From NCBI GenBank assembly GCA_023511795.1, contig JAIMAU010000001.1:264384-328383 (forward strand): a stretch of 64,000 nt of DNA. Direction: 5' to 3'. Below are positions 13,234-23,560 of the stretch, one piece after another. A model generated the notes under the pieces. That model was not told the DNA's origin. It was given only the letters and a program-made list of their open reading frames with translations, and ran no database searches. The DNA comes from Armatimonadota bacterium (GTDB taxonomy: Bacteria > Armatimonadota > UBA5829 > DTJY01). Position numbers and translations under genes: made by a program. Each line of letters starts with the position of its first letter. Within the stretch, counting starts at the first letter, position 1.

Positions 13234-15912
13234 TTACTGGCATTTCTCTTCAGGCAAGGTAATAAGAGTTAGATAGTCCATTTTGCGTTTCCCAGCGGCG
13301 GTAAGGTCAACCACTATGCCTTTATCCGCCAAAGGCTGGACGCTGCCAAAACTCGGAGACCGCAAGCTAATTATGGTGTTTACAAAGCGTGCAGTTCCCA
13401 CTCGCTCTGTTGCTCTAACGATAGGAATTATTTCGAAATCCTTATTGGGGTATCCGTCTTCGTCTGTTGAATATGGGGCGAACGTATGTATAATTCCTTG
13501 AATGCGCTTCTTGAACCCCGAGAGGTCGTGTGATGGCCTTTCGATTCCAAATGTGTCTATAAGCCAGACAGGCGAATTTATCTTCGATGAGTCCCATCTC
13601 CTGAGGAGCGAATCTAGCAAATTATCGCATGCTGTTCTGTACAGCAGTTCCCATTGACCTTGGAGCTCAGTGCATGCGGAGACTATCTGTTGGAGTGGAA
13701 GCCAATCTAGATTGCGAATTGGAGCTTCGGGTATGTCAATGGAATCCACTCCAAACTCAATGAAAAACTCCCGCCGCATAACATCGTTATGGCCAGGGTT
13801 CCCAGTTGGATTTGGCAGGGTACTACCATATCTCATACTTCCTCTTGGCGTCGGGATAAGCATTGACGTATAGTCGAGAGCTAGTCCATCAACCTCATAA
13901 GTAGAAAGCTCGTCAAGCAGGGTACGAAGCCTAGCGCGGACTTCAAGATTTGCTGGGTTGACTGCATCACCTGTGGTTCCTTCGCCGTAGTAGAATTCCG
14001 AATCGGCTAAATCGGCGTCGCTAATCTTTGTCGCGCCAAGGCTTTCGGACCTTGTTCGGCCAAAAATATCGAAATCAAGCAACCCAGTTTCTTTTCTGAC
14101 CCAGTTCTTATTCGTCCCATCTGGCCAGCGAAGAACGTCAAGCACAACGAAAACTTTAATTCCTTGATTGTGCGCTGCGGCGATTGTCCTTTTAAAATAA
14201 TCTTGGTCTAAACCTTGCATCATCGGAAAGGTCCTACTCGGAAACGCAGTATATCCAGAGGTAAAAACTCGAAGGAATAGGTTGTTAAACCCATGCTCCT
14301 TAAGCGATTTGGCTATAAATTCGGGTGATTCACCTGCGGTGGGCTTCCAAATGCAGGCGCGCATTGGCGAATTTAAAACTACACGAGTGCCTGGCTCAGC
14401 ATCTTTAAAAGATGCAATCCGGTCGTAGGAGGTATTCCTGATAGGGAATATTTCAACTCCCGCGACTCCGCCGGGTGCTTCCCATGACAGCTCAACTGGC
14501 CCGAGATTTTGGAAGTTGAAGGTAAGTTTAACAACGATGTTTGGGATGACAGATACCAACTTTCGGTCAGCCGGCAGTGAGCCTCGACCTTCTGCAGTAA
14601 TCAGCTCTTTCTCGATGAAGGCTTTCTGAGTTGGTTTGATTGAGTCCCAAGTAAGCCCTCCAGTGGCATCGTTCAGAACCAAAGATTCTAGTTGTTGATT
14701 GTCTAATTTAAAACGTCCTGTTAGATCAAGAGGCAGCATTGTCAAAATATTGTGCCGCTTGATTGAATCATAGGTTTTGTTATCAGTGTTTTGTTGGTCA
14801 GCCGTGAGTTTATTTTGAAGTTCACGATATCTGGCAGCTATTTGGCCGATGCCCATTAGGTCAACTGAGAATATGTATCCATCCTCAAAGCGGCGCCATG
14901 TTCCCGTCGTTGCCAAGGCAACCGCTTTTAATAGCTGGCCTGCAGGGAAACCTCGACTTTGGACATAAAGCGGAATATTGTTTGAGCCTGGGCTTGCATA
15001 AAGCTTGATACCTGTGCTATTGGAAATTACCGACGAAAGTTCACTAATGGTTGTTGTACCTGATAGTTGAATTGGTTTGTTGAGGGCTTCAAGAGAGAAA
15101 TTCAGGTCGGATTCTTTTACACAGTTGTCTATTTGCTTTGGCTCCCACGGTGGAGGCGTCCGTCTTAGTCTATATCCACCTTCATCTCTGATGCGTAAGT
15201 CGGCAAGAATCCATCCCGCCTTGCTCCTTGGTTGGGTGCAATTTATGTTGAAGTATGAACCAAACGGATAGCGCCGGTCTTCAGACTGTGGACCTTGGAT
15301 GGTTAAGTAATCTACCGAAAGGCGCGCAGTCAGGTAGCAATTCTTAATATCCAGCTTTTCGGCCGGTTTTGCCTTGGAAAGGTTTGCATTTTGCCCAGGT
15401 TCCACTAGAACAACAGCTCTTGGTCTTGAGAAAATTTCAGCCATAATTTTTTGCTGGTCGGTTGTAAGCTCAGAAAATGGTAGTCCATTTTGCGAGCCAA
15501 GTAGACGAAGTTGATGATTGGTCATACCGAAAACTAATTGGTTTATAAGCATTGATAGTGGCTTTATCGGTTTTGCTCGCCCTTTCGCCAAGTCCGTCAA
15601 ATCAGGTCTTTTCGCAGGGGCAAGAACGAAAATGCCGTCCTGCTGAAAGAGCCTCAGGCAATACAATGATGCAAGTTTTTCTAGAGGAAGCGATTTGGCG
15701 TCTTTATGAGCCTCCTGGTATTGTTTCTCGCTGGGAGTAGTTCCTTCGGCCGATACAATCGGCTCCGAACTTTGGCCATAATTATCCTTCAAATATTGGA
15801 AAAGCGAGGGTACGGTGCTCCATTCATCCTGCGCGAAGGTACATCTTGCGAGCAATAGTAGCATGACAAGACTGAAAATATTTTTGCTAGCCCTGGACAA
15901 ACCAAACCTCAT
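13234..15912 (-). CDS. Secreted GHL10-like glycoside-hydrolase-type protein with STN-like region
   Basis: An 892-aa exported protein with signal MRFGLSRASKNIFSLVMLLLLARCTFAQ. Residues about 270-360 resemble a secretin/TonB short N-terminal (STN) fold (LSGTTTISELSSVISNSTG ...). Residues about 510-850 form a TIM-barrel-like domain of the glycosyl-hydrolase-like 10 family (DUF187/FenI type): RACIWKP, HGFNNLFLRV, AAAHNQGIKVFVVLDV, and DGLALDYTSM, a strand end that in this family carries acidic residues. A catalytic role on polysaccharide is plausible but unproven. GGAGGC 8 nt before the ATG supports the start. It is the last minus gene before a 311-bp divergent region shared with a barrel-like protein gene. 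Confidence 0.65.
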   Translation of the reverse strand: MRFGLSRASKNIFSLVMLLLLARCTFAQDEWSTVPSLFQYLKDNYGQSSEPIVSAEGTTPSEKQYQEAHKDAKSLPLEKLASLYCLRLFQQDGIFVLAPAKRPDLTDLAKGRAKPIKPLSMLINQLVFGMTNHQLRLLGSQNGLPFSELTTDQQKIMAEIFSRPRAVVLVEPGQNANLSKAKPAEKLDIKNCYLTARLSVDYLTIQGPQSEDRRYPFGSYFNINCTQPRSKAGWILADLRIRDEGGYRLRRTPPPWEPKQIDNCVKESDLNFSLEALNKPIQLSGTTTISELSSVISNSTGIKLYASPGSNNIPLYVQSRGFPAGQLLKAVALATTGTWRRFEDGYIFSVDLMGIGQIAARYRELQNKLTADQQNTDNKTYDSIKRHNILTMLPLDLTGRFKLDNQQLESLVLNDATGGLTWDSIKPTQKAFIEKELITAEGRGSLPADRKLVSVIPNIVVKLTFNFQNLGPVELSWEAPGGVAGVEIFPIRNTSYDRIASFKDAEPGTRVVLNSPMRACIWKPTAGESPEFIAKSLKEHGFNNLFLRVFTSGYTAFPSRTFPMMQGLDQDYFKRTIAAAHNQGIKVFVVLDVLRWPDGTNKNWVRKETGLLDFDIFGRTRSESLGATKISDADLADSEFYYGEGTTGDAVNPANLEVRARLRTLLDELSTYEVDGLALDYTSMLIPTPRGSMRYGSTLPNPTGNPGHNDVMRREFFIEFGVDSIDIPEAPIRNLDWLPLQQIVSACTELQGQWELLYRTACDNLLDSLLRRWDSSKINSPVWLIDTFGIERPSHDLSGFKKRIQGIIHTFAPYSTDEDGYPNKDFEIIPIVRATERVGTARFVNTIISLRSPSFGSVQPLADKGIVVDLTAAGKRKMDYLTLITLPEEKCQ

Positions 15913-16223
15913 TTACTTGCCTCCTATGCTGTCGAATTCTTATTCAGTAATAGGACGCGACTTGATATGCAAATGTTGAAGATGTGTTCACTCTATGATA
16001 AACATAATGTCATTTCAAAGTTGTTTGTATTAGTTACCGCGAGTTGAGCAAGCTGATATCAGAAGGAATGCTGTTTTGATTTTATTAACTTCTCGACGAT
16101 TAATATTACAACACTGTTGATACAAAATCTTGCTTTTTAAGTTTTCACTCTCATGTATACGAAGCAAATCGCCGAGTATTACCATTGGGGGAGGACGACT
16201 TGCCTGAGCGGAGGAGGTGAAAT
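15913..16223. other. Divergent intergenic region
   Basis: This AT-rich region separates two divergent exported-protein genes. I see no confident promoter pair, terminator or RNA motif. It ends in a GGAGGAGGTG ribosome site for the plus-strand gene. Confidence 0.5.
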
Positions 16224-16859
16224 TTGCGCAGATTAAAATATGTTTTTGCGCTCAGCCTTGTCTGTATATGCCTGGGGAATAGCTATTGCTCACCAACAGG
16301 TCTCAATATAATCCCGACTGCTGACGTCCTTGAAAAGGATGTCTTTATGTTGGAGACCCCATACTCTGGGGGGATGCGCTTTGGCCCCGACGGGGATTCT
16401 TATGTGCTCCTCCAGATTGGAGCGGGTAGCGGTGTAGAGGTCGGGATAGACCAGAGAGTAGAAGATGGACACCTTGATGCTTGGATGAACGCCAAATGGA
16501 GATGCTTGGAGGAGGATGGCGGTCGTCCAGCAGTTGCTATAGGCGTCCAAAACTTCTCCCATAATACGGAGAAACAGCCTTACCTGGTAATGAGCAAAAG
16601 CTTCAAGCCTGCTCGACTGCATGTCGGGGTGATTAAAATGGAGGGTGTTTCCAGCGTGATGCTTGGATTTGACAAGACCTTCAGCCCGAAGTTTGCAGTC
16701 CAAGCGGATTATATCTCAGGCGAAGAGAATGGATTAACAGCTGGATTTAGGTTGCAAATAGGGAAAACGGCCACCTTGTGGGCGGCGCACAGCTTTCCAA
16801 ATAGTTCTGCAACAAAACCAGACTACTTCGTCAGACTTGGCTGGAACGCAACCTTCTAA
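16224..16859 (+). CDS. Small outer-membrane beta-barrel-like protein
   Basis: The 211-aa product begins with a signal peptide (MRRLKYVFALSLVCICLGNSYC). The mature part alternates hydrophobic and polar residues in short strands (VGVIKMEGVSSVMLGFD, GLTAGFRLQIGKTATLWAA) and ends in VRLGWNATF; a terminal aromatic residue is the signal for barrel insertion into the outer membrane. No family was recognised with certainty. The TTG start at 16224 follows GGAGGAGGTG. A strong terminator follows, so it is monocistronic. It supports a diderm envelope for this organism. A porin-like or assembly role is inference. Confidence 0.7.
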   Translation: MRRLKYVFALSLVCICLGNSYCSPTGLNIIPTADVLEKDVFMLETPYSGGMRFGPDGDSYVLLQIGAGSGVEVGIDQRVEDGHLDAWMNAKWRCLEEDGGRPAVAIGVQNFSHNTEKQPYLVMSKSFKPARLHVGVIKMEGVSSVMLGFDKTFSPKFAVQADYISGEENGLTAGFRLQIGKTATLWAAHSFPNSSATKPDYFVRLGWNATF

Positions 16860-16889
16860 ACGAAGCCTACCAGGCAGTCTTTACCCCGT

Positions 16890-16933
16890 GCCCTCCTTCA
16901 TTGGCCAATGTTAGATGAAGGAGGGCATTTTTT
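16890..16933 (+). terminator. Strong Rho-independent terminator
   Basis: GCCCTCCTTCAT (16890-16901) pairs with ATGAAGGAGGGC (16915-16926) across a 13-nt loop, followed by ATTTTTTT. It ends the plus-strand barrel gene. Confidence 0.92.
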
Positions 16934-17020
16934 AACGCACAAGGTTTGCTCTCTCGAGCTTTACGGACTAAAACCCTGTTTGCTTTTCTAGCTTCCCTGG
17001 TTATGAAGCTCGAGGATAGG

Positions 17021-17503
17021 CTATTTCAACTTCATAGTGTACCTAATTGATTGAAAAAAGGAGCGAAATCCTACCTTTTCGTACGCAGCACGGGCGGCGG
17101 CATAGGCCTCGTCAAGACCAGTTTCAACCTCGACGTATCGACAGCCTTTTTCGCGCATTAAGTTGAGCACATGTTTGTAAAGTGCCTTTCCTATGCCTTG
17201 CCCTTGAAATGCTGGGTCTACTGCGTTATTCCCAATCTCTCCAAGCTCATCGCCATGCAGGATATATGTAACGAATCCAACAATCTTGCCATTGAATTCG
17301 GCAACCCACACGCAATCAGGACGGCTTCTGAGCGTATTTCGAATTTCTTCTGCCTTTTGCTGTTGCCACGTGATGCCGCCTAAGATGCCATATAACTTTT
17401 CTCTTCTTGCATGAATAGTTGATTCGCCGAAAGCAGCCACTATAATCTCGGCTAGCCTCTCCTCATCTTCAAGCCGTGCGGGGCGAATTGCCAAATTGTC
17501 CAT
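17021..17503 (-). CDS. GNAT-family N-acetyltransferase
   Basis: This 160-aa protein has the GNAT layout. N-terminal LAIRPARLEDEERLAEI is followed by a central VWVAEFNGKIVGFVTYI strand pair. The acetyl-CoA site is GNNAVDPAFQGQGIGKALYKH, matching the Q/RxxGxG/A pyrophosphate loop. It ends with AYEKVGFRSFFQSIRY. Substrate unknown; the family acetylates amines on small molecules, proteins or antibiotics. The start used is the internal ATG, because the in-frame upstream TTG overlaps the end of the gamma-glutamyltransferase gene. The two genes are nearly contiguous on the same strand, so they are probably cotranscribed. Confidence 0.85.
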   Translation of the reverse strand: MDNLAIRPARLEDEERLAEIIVAAFGESTIHARREKLYGILGGITWQQQKAEEIRNTLRSRPDCVWVAEFNGKIVGFVTYILHGDELGEIGNNAVDPAFQGQGIGKALYKHVLNLMREKGCRYVEVETGLDEAYAAARAAYEKVGFRSFFQSIRYTMKLK

Positions 17504-17514
17504 TTTTAATACCC

Positions 17515-19095
17515 CTATTTCGGGCGCCAACTAGCAGAAATTATCCGTTCGGCATCGAGATCTAGTTGAATGCCAACTAGTTCTGCGCTACCTTGGCAAA
17601 CATCAAACCCCAATGCCCTAAGATATTCCTGGGTTTCTGTGGGAGCGCACTCGATGAATACTTTGCCGCGTGTCTCAAAGTGAATCCTAGGAGAAAGAAA
17701 TGCTTCTCTTACGTTAAATCCCCTAGCAATGTGAACAAGCGCGCTGTGCATATTGCCAATGATTTTTCTGCCGCCCGTTGCTCCAATTGTAATAAATGGT
17801 TCTCCATCTTTTAGTATAATCGTTGGCGACATGTTGTTGAGCGGTCGCTTCTTTGGGGCAGGGGAATTCGCTTTGCCTGGGGCGGGGTCGAACAAGAACA
17901 TGCCGCCGCTCATAACCATTCCGGTGCCAGGAATCACAACTGCCGAGCCCAATCCAAGGCCATGGGTTAGCGTGAGAGATACAAGATTACAATCCTTGTC
18001 AACTGCAGAAATATGAACCGTGCCTCCTTGGCCGGCTTGGCTTTCTGGCCCCAGGTTCGTTGGTTTCTGGTTTAGTACATGCTTGACTCTGAAAGCTAGT
18101 TCCCCAACATAGCCGTTTTCAATTAGGCTAAGATAAGGGAATGATACAAAAGTTGGGTCGCCAAGGTGGTCGAAGCGGTCCCACCAAACCAGGCGCAAGA
18201 CTTCTAAACGTGCACGAATTTCCTCCGGACTGTTTGGTTCGAGGTCAATCATTTTGCTAAGTTGGTCAGAAACTAAGGTTGCCTGCAGCGGGCTTATCCC
18301 GCCCGCCGGGGGAGGCGCCGTCATAATCGTCAGATGACCGACTGTGGCTTCGATTGCCTGAGGAGTTCGAGGGCGATAGGCAGCCATGTCTTCAAAGGTA
18401 AGTATTCCACCGTGTTGTTGAACATGTTTTGCAATATGATGCGCAATTTCTCCCTTATAGAAAGCATCTGGCCCATTTTTGGCTATTGCTTTGAGGACCT
18501 CCGCGGATTCGAGGTTTGGTACTATTGTGCCCTCTGGAAGTGGTTCTCCATTTGGGTAGAACATGGCTTTTGTGCCAGGATATTGCATAAACGTCTGCGC
18601 TTGGTTTTTGAGGAGTCCGGCTAAGTAAGCGTCTATATCAAAGCCCTCATAACAAGCTTGGATAGCGGGTTGGATAAGGTCTGAAGGGCTCATTGTGCCA
18701 AATTTCTCAGCGGCATGCGAAAGTCCGGCAACTGTACCGGGCACCGATATACATAGATATCCTCGTTGGTTTGCCTTGTTTGCATCTACATAGCGGTAAA
18801 GTGCATTGGGGTCTTCTACAAGCGAATACATATTCTCATGTGCTGCGGCCGGGGCTTCAGTATCGAAATCTATGCAATGCGTTTGCTTTTCATTGGCAAA
18901 GTGAATAACAATAGCACCACCGTATCCACATATTCCGTTTTGGTCTGGTCGCACAACCGCTGAGACCCATGCGGCTGCCACTGCGGCATCAACTGCGTTT
19001 CCGCCTTCCGCGAGCACGCGTTTTCCAGCTTCTACCGCCCTAGGATGTGGTCCGATAACTTCTCCAGTTTTTATGCTTTTGCATTCGTTATCCAT
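17515..19095 (-). CDS. Gamma-glutamyltransferase-family Ntn hydrolase without signal peptide
   Basis: A 526-aa member of the gamma-glutamyltranspeptidase family. These proenzymes self-cleave ahead of a Thr that becomes the nucleophile; here GQGGTVHISAVD places it at Thr359, giving large and small parts of about 358 and 168 residues. NGICGYGGAIVIHF and PPPAGGISPLQ are conserved large-subunit segments, and LNNMSPTIILKDGEP plus GATGGRKI mark the small subunit. Unlike E. coli GGT, the protein starts directly with the folded domain and has no Sec signal, so it is predicted cytoplasmic. Related bacterial enzymes act on glutathione, gamma-glutamyl amides or cephalosporins. A GNAT gene follows immediately. 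Confidence 0.85.
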   Translation of the reverse strand: MDNECKSIKTGEVIGPHPRAVEAGKRVLAEGGNAVDAAVAAAWVSAVVRPDQNGICGYGGAIVIHFANEKQTHCIDFDTEAPAAAHENMYSLVEDPNALYRYVDANKANQRGYLCISVPGTVAGLSHAAEKFGTMSPSDLIQPAIQACYEGFDIDAYLAGLLKNQAQTFMQYPGTKAMFYPNGEPLPEGTIVPNLESAEVLKAIAKNGPDAFYKGEIAHHIAKHVQQHGGILTFEDMAAYRPRTPQAIEATVGHLTIMTAPPPAGGISPLQATLVSDQLSKMIDLEPNSPEEIRARLEVLRLVWWDRFDHLGDPTFVSFPYLSLIENGYVGELAFRVKHVLNQKPTNLGPESQAGQGGTVHISAVDKDCNLVSLTLTHGLGLGSAVVIPGTGMVMSGGMFLFDPAPGKANSPAPKKRPLNNMSPTIILKDGEPFITIGATGGRKIIGNMHSALVHIARGFNVREAFLSPRIHFETRGKVFIECAPTETQEYLRALGFDVCQGSAELVGIQLDLDAERIISASWRPK

Positions 19096-19304
19096 AGGAT
19101 TTGCAAGCCTCCCCGCGATTGTCTTTCTTAACCAGTTTTCGTCTAGGAACTATAAAATTCCTATTGTTGCTATGTTAAATATAGGTTACCGGCGAATGCT
19201 GTTGTGATTGGCATTAGGCATAGAAAGAAGTGTTTTCTTAATGGCGGATTATTTAATTAACCTTCGATATGTACCACAAAAAATACACGAGATAGGGGTG
19301 TTTG

Positions 19305-20964
19305 TTATTGGCGCTTAAGTAATATCTCAACTGGCGACCAGCGGTCGCTTAGGATTGGTCCCGTTGGGGCGAAAGTCATCTGTTCTGCAAGACAGCTGAC
19401 TATGTGTCGCATGTCTATACCGGTATTGGGCGGTAGTTTGATTTTTTTTGCCGCTTTGGCCGCTTCCTTTGCAGTAAAAGATTTGCTCCGGCCATTTTGG
19501 GCGACAAGGATTATGTTGCCACTGCGATGTCCAATAAAGGAAGTTGCATTCCCGAAAATTGCATGAAGCGTGCGTGCTTCACAACCATAAAGGTCATCTG
19601 TAACAGCAAGGTTAGATGCTACCACGCCGTTAGGAGCTAGCGCACGTTTTACTATATTGAAGAATTCAACAGTGGTGAGATGAAACGGCACATAATCGTC
19701 GCTGTAAGCATCGAGTATTATCCAATCGTATTTCGGTTTCTTATTTGTAATGCAACAACTCAAAAACCAACGGCCATCTCCGATATATATGCGAGTGTTC
19801 TTGCTTGGTCGCCAATAAAAGTACTTCTGTGCTAGTTGTACAATTGTGGGGTCTATTTCTACTGCATCTATCTTCACGCCGGGAACACACAACTCTAATG
19901 CTCGAGGGATAACTGCTCCTCCTATTCCGATAATGCAAACCCGTTTGGGCTTGGGTTGGTAAAGCATTGCGGCAAATGATAGCATTGTATACTCAGAAGA
20001 AATGGTATCGGAGATCTCGCATATCAATGACACTCTGTGGCGAGCGGAATTGGGCTTTTCCAAATACCAGCTTACGTATAGGTCCTTCTTGATAGATGTG
20101 GATGTGGTGATAAGGTGTTTCTCGCTCAAAGATTGTAGTCGCGGGCATTTGCATAAACTTTTCTGCTTCCTTGCGTGCCTCTGCTTGCGCTTTATCTAAA
20201 ATTGGGCGCATTTCCGAAGGAGGAGTATTGCTAAGGAGATAGTTATGTAGTGGATACTGGTATGCCTTAAGTGCGTGCCAAGATGAATCGTTATGGCGAC
20301 ATCCTAATATTACCGCAACCACAGCCAATGTCGCAGTTAGCCCAATAACCAGGAGAATTCTCTTTAATATAACAAGAGCAACAATTAGAGCGATTGCAGC
20401 CAGTGTTACACCGGCAAACACCGTAATTGCTGTTAATGGGAGCATTGGTATTAGGTAAAAGGCAGTAACCAGGCTTCCGCCGAAGCTCCCAACTGTGGAG
20501 ATGGCATATAGCAAGCCTGCATGGTGGCCAGCTTCAGTGTGCACCTTGGTTGCTAATTGAATGCAGTATGGAGATACGCTTCCAAGTAGAACCATGGGTG
20601 GTCCATACAAAATTGCAGACGCTAATAGCGCTCCCCATTTTAGCTCAAGCCCCGTTTTGCAAAGCCATCCGGAAAGCAAATCTTGATAAAGTGGTGTGCA
20701 GGCGACATACAAACCTGCTACTGCGGCCGAGGTTATGGGAACGAAAGCCGAAATTGATTTTCTAGTTAGCCGACCTCCAAAAGCATAGCCAATTGCAAGC
20801 GTGACTAAGAAAATAGCAATAACACTACCCCATACGTAAATGCTGTTGCCAAAATAGGGAGCTAGGACGCGTGCGGCTACCAATTCTGTAAGCATTACGA
20901 ACCAGCCAGTTGCAAATACCAGGAGCCATATTGATATACTATATAGATTGCCTGCAAATATCAT
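19305..20964 (-). pseudogene. Fused MFS-like membrane / spermidine-synthase-like gene, interrupted by a +1 frameshift
   Basis: Two overlapping minus-strand frames form one protein. The first, from ATG 20964 (behind AAGGAGAG), has about seven membrane helices and the start of the spermidine-synthase-like part (TPYHHIHIYQEG, SVIDMRD), then hits TGA at 19995-19993. The second frame, offset by one base, continues with SEYTMLSFAAMLY, the binding loop IIGIGGAVIPRALE, DAVEIDP and the acidic DAYSDD, ending at 19305. Joining the frames around 19995-20030 gives a protein of about 550 residues with the spacing expected between D and EYT in this family. One extra base explains the break. It is either a true mutation, a programmed shift or an assembly error. 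Confidence 0.8.
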
Positions 20965-21036
20965 TAATGCTCTCCTTTTTATTTGCTGGCTCTTCTTCTT
21001 AGCCTTTCTTTTATTAGCATAAGCGGTTATTGAACA

Positions 21037-21065
21037 ATTCAAACACTTATCCAGTATATTGTCAA
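21037..21065 (-). promoter_or_regulatory. Candidate promoter of the spermidine-synthase-like gene
   Basis: Minus strand TTGACA (21065-21060), 17-nt spacer, TTGAAT (21042-21037). The -35 is perfect and the -10 matches four of six. It overlaps an upstream in-frame start at 21042, which supports the internal start at 20964. Confidence 0.5.
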
Positions 21066-21225
21066 TCCTTGGTTTTAAACAGTTTTTCGTTTGTTTTGGC
21101 CTGTAAAATTTACCTAAAGATGGCTAAGCAAACTGCCGAAAATCGAATTGAAGAAGTAGGCTTTTTTATGAAATGAAAAGCATTTTTGTCGGATATTTGC
21201 AAATTAAGTGTGGGAGGGATTTGAA

Positions 21226-23496
21226 TTGCGCAGACGAACGGTATGCGCCACATTGGCTCTAGCGTTTGCGCTCCAGATGGTTGTCGTAGTCAGTTTGCCT
21301 GTCTATGGGGGCACAACGGGTATAATTTCCGGGGTGGTGGCTGATTCGGCAACCGGCGAGAAGCTGGCTGGAGTCAATATCATTGTTGAAGGCACGAATT
21401 TAACGACGGTAACAGATTCCAATGGTTACTATGTCATAACAAACGTGCCTCCTGGGGATTATAAGGTAACGGCTAGCCTAGTAGGCTATTCCGACGCGCG
21501 GGCAGAAAAGGTGTCGGTGCTTATGGATGTTACTGCTACCGTCAATTTCTCGATGGAGCAGGCTGTGGCTGAAGAGGAAGAAGTTGTCGTTACCGAGTCA
21601 AGGCCGATGATTCAAAAAGATATGGTTCCCACAATGTATGTGGTTGACCAACACCAGGAGAAGATGGTCAGAAGTCAACCCCAATTTCTTTATCAAGCCC
21701 CAGGACTAGTGGCAACCCAGCCAGGAGTAGTATCTGATGCCGAGGGTTATCCCCACATTCGAGGTGGGCGCGTGAACCAGGTGAATTGGATGATCGATGG
21801 CATTCCAATTACCGAACCGCTTACAAACTCCTTTGGTACAAACGCTGTAACTGTTGGCATGGATAAGATGGAAATCTACACAGGTGGATATAGACCTGAG
21901 TATGGGAACGCAATCTCCGGCGTATTCAACCAGGTGGTAAAAAGCGGTCGCAACTTCCCTGGCGTGTCCCTTGAGGTAATCGGCGGGTCGAATGCTTTCA
22001 AGGCTGTTTATCCTGAGATCGGTGGAGCAACTCCAAATGGACTTGACTACTATGTCGGTGCATATCTTTGGCATTCGGAGTTTGAACGACTGCAATACAA
22101 CGAAGCCGACTGTGCCGATATGATTGGCAAGTTTACCTACCCAATGAACAATAGGAATAAGCTTACACTGCTAGTGGCAAACGGTTCGGCTAAATATCAG
22201 TTTCCTTCTGTTCATACTTATACATATGGCACAAGCGGACTTGTTGAGATTCCGCCTGAGCGTGACCACCAACACCAGTCTTATTCACTTACAGCGCTTA
22301 CCTTTAACCATACTATTAACTCGAAATCATTTTTTACTCTCAGGCCCTATCTATTGACCAATAAGTGGCAGGTTGATGCAATTTCCGATGACATCGGATA
22401 TTGGTGGGATGCCAAGTCGGAGACGTTCGGCCTACAGTTTGATTACACTAATCAGCTCTCACCAAAGCATCTGCTTAAGGCAGGTGCGATTCGCATGGCG
22501 AGCGACAACAACTACTGGGCGACTGTGCCGGCTTATGGCGATTATGAGTATACCGCCAATACCGATACAGTGCAAACGGGCCTTTATCTTCAAGACCAAA
22601 TGACACTTAACGACCGGTGGTCTGCCGAAGTCGGCTTGAGGTATGACCGCATGAAGTATGACAAGGTCGTCAACCCTGATACTTCTGAATCACAGCTCAG
22701 CCCGAGATTGGGACTTGCCTACGTTGTTGACCCAAAGACGCGACTACGATGCTCTTGGGGTAAGATGATTCAGTTTGTTTACACGCAAGCTATCGAGCGC
22801 AACTATACGAATCCTGTTTGGAATGAGTGGTATGGGCTTGGAAACGCTGACCTGAAACCAGAGCGCAGTTCACAGTTCGACATTGGTTGGGAACGCGAGG
22901 TTGCAAAGGATTGCTTGCTTCAGGTAACGCCATTCTACAGGAAGTTCGTTGACCTTCTTCAAGTGCGGTCTATCAACCCTGAAGACCCAACCGCACCTCC
23001 ATTCGTGTATGATAATCTCGGCGAGGGAACTAGCAAGGGAGTCGAAATTATGTTCAAAAAGCGCCCGAGCAATAATTGGTCGGGTTGGCTAGCATACACC
23101 TGGTCTGTATCTAAAGCCCAGGCTAGCAATGATAGAGAAACCGTCACGCCTGGTGTAATGCAGTATGTGGATTGGGACCAGAGACACACTGCCGTGCTAG
23201 TGCTAAATTACATGAATAAGGGTTGGAGCTACAGTCTCATGGGAGAGTACGGTAGTGGACTTCCCTATAACCTTGCCGACGAGCCAGTGAATTCTCGCCG
23301 TGTTTCGCCCCATTTGGTTTTCAATTTAAGCATAATGCGCGAGATTACCGGCGGATGGCTACCCCAGGGACAGATGTACTTGCATATCGGAAACCTATTC
23401 AATGTTGGGGGAGCCCTGGATAAGGGCGAAGACGGCGAACCGACAGCATGGATTTCGCCAAGGTTTGTAAGCATGGGATATGTAAGAAAGTTCTAA
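21226..23496 (+). CDS. TonB-dependent receptor with N-terminal carboxypeptidase-regulatory-like domain
   Basis: The 756-aa product starts with a long signal peptide (LRRRTVCATLALAFALQMVV ...). Residues about 35-120 are a CarboxypepD-regulatory-like domain (GVVADSATGEKLAGVNI, DSNGYYVITNVPPGDY). The plug follows (RSQPQFLYQAPGLV, IRGGRVNQVNWMIDGIP), and the rest is a beta-barrel rich in aromatic girdle residues ending in MGYVRKF. Such receptors take up glycans, siderophores or cobalamin using TonB energy; the substrate is not evident. TTG at 21226 follows GGGAGGG with 7 nt; the upstream GTG at 21208 overlaps that site. A strong terminator follows, so it is monocistronic. Neighbouring Gfo/Idh/MocA genes would fit sugar use (inference). 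Confidence 0.88.
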   Translation: MRRRTVCATLALAFALQMVVVVSLPVYGGTTGIISGVVADSATGEKLAGVNIIVEGTNLTTVTDSNGYYVITNVPPGDYKVTASLVGYSDARAEKVSVLMDVTATVNFSMEQAVAEEEEVVVTESRPMIQKDMVPTMYVVDQHQEKMVRSQPQFLYQAPGLVATQPGVVSDAEGYPHIRGGRVNQVNWMIDGIPITEPLTNSFGTNAVTVGMDKMEIYTGGYRPEYGNAISGVFNQVVKSGRNFPGVSLEVIGGSNAFKAVYPEIGGATPNGLDYYVGAYLWHSEFERLQYNEADCADMIGKFTYPMNNRNKLTLLVANGSAKYQFPSVHTYTYGTSGLVEIPPERDHQHQSYSLTALTFNHTINSKSFFTLRPYLLTNKWQVDAISDDIGYWWDAKSETFGLQFDYTNQLSPKHLLKAGAIRMASDNNYWATVPAYGDYEYTANTDTVQTGLYLQDQMTLNDRWSAEVGLRYDRMKYDKVVNPDTSESQLSPRLGLAYVVDPKTRLRCSWGKMIQFVYTQAIERNYTNPVWNEWYGLGNADLKPERSSQFDIGWEREVAKDCLLQVTPFYRKFVDLLQVRSINPEDPTAPPFVYDNLGEGTSKGVEIMFKKRPSNNWSGWLAYTWSVSKAQASNDRETVTPGVMQYVDWDQRHTAVLVLNYMNKGWSYSLMGEYGSGLPYNLADEPVNSRRVSPHLVFNLSIMREITGGWLPQGQMYLHIGNLFNVGGALDKGEDGEPTAWISPRFVSMGYVRKF

Positions 23497-23524
23497 GATA
23501 TATTGCCAAGTTTTTATAAGCTGA

Positions 23525-23560
23525 AAAGGCGGGGCTAGACGCGGCCCCGCCTTTATTTTT
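23525..23560 (+). terminator. Strong Rho-independent terminator
   Basis: AAAGGCGGGGC (23525-23535) pairs with GCCCCGCCTTT (23544-23554) around an 8-nt loop, followed by ATTTTT. It ends the TonB receptor gene. Confidence 0.93.
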
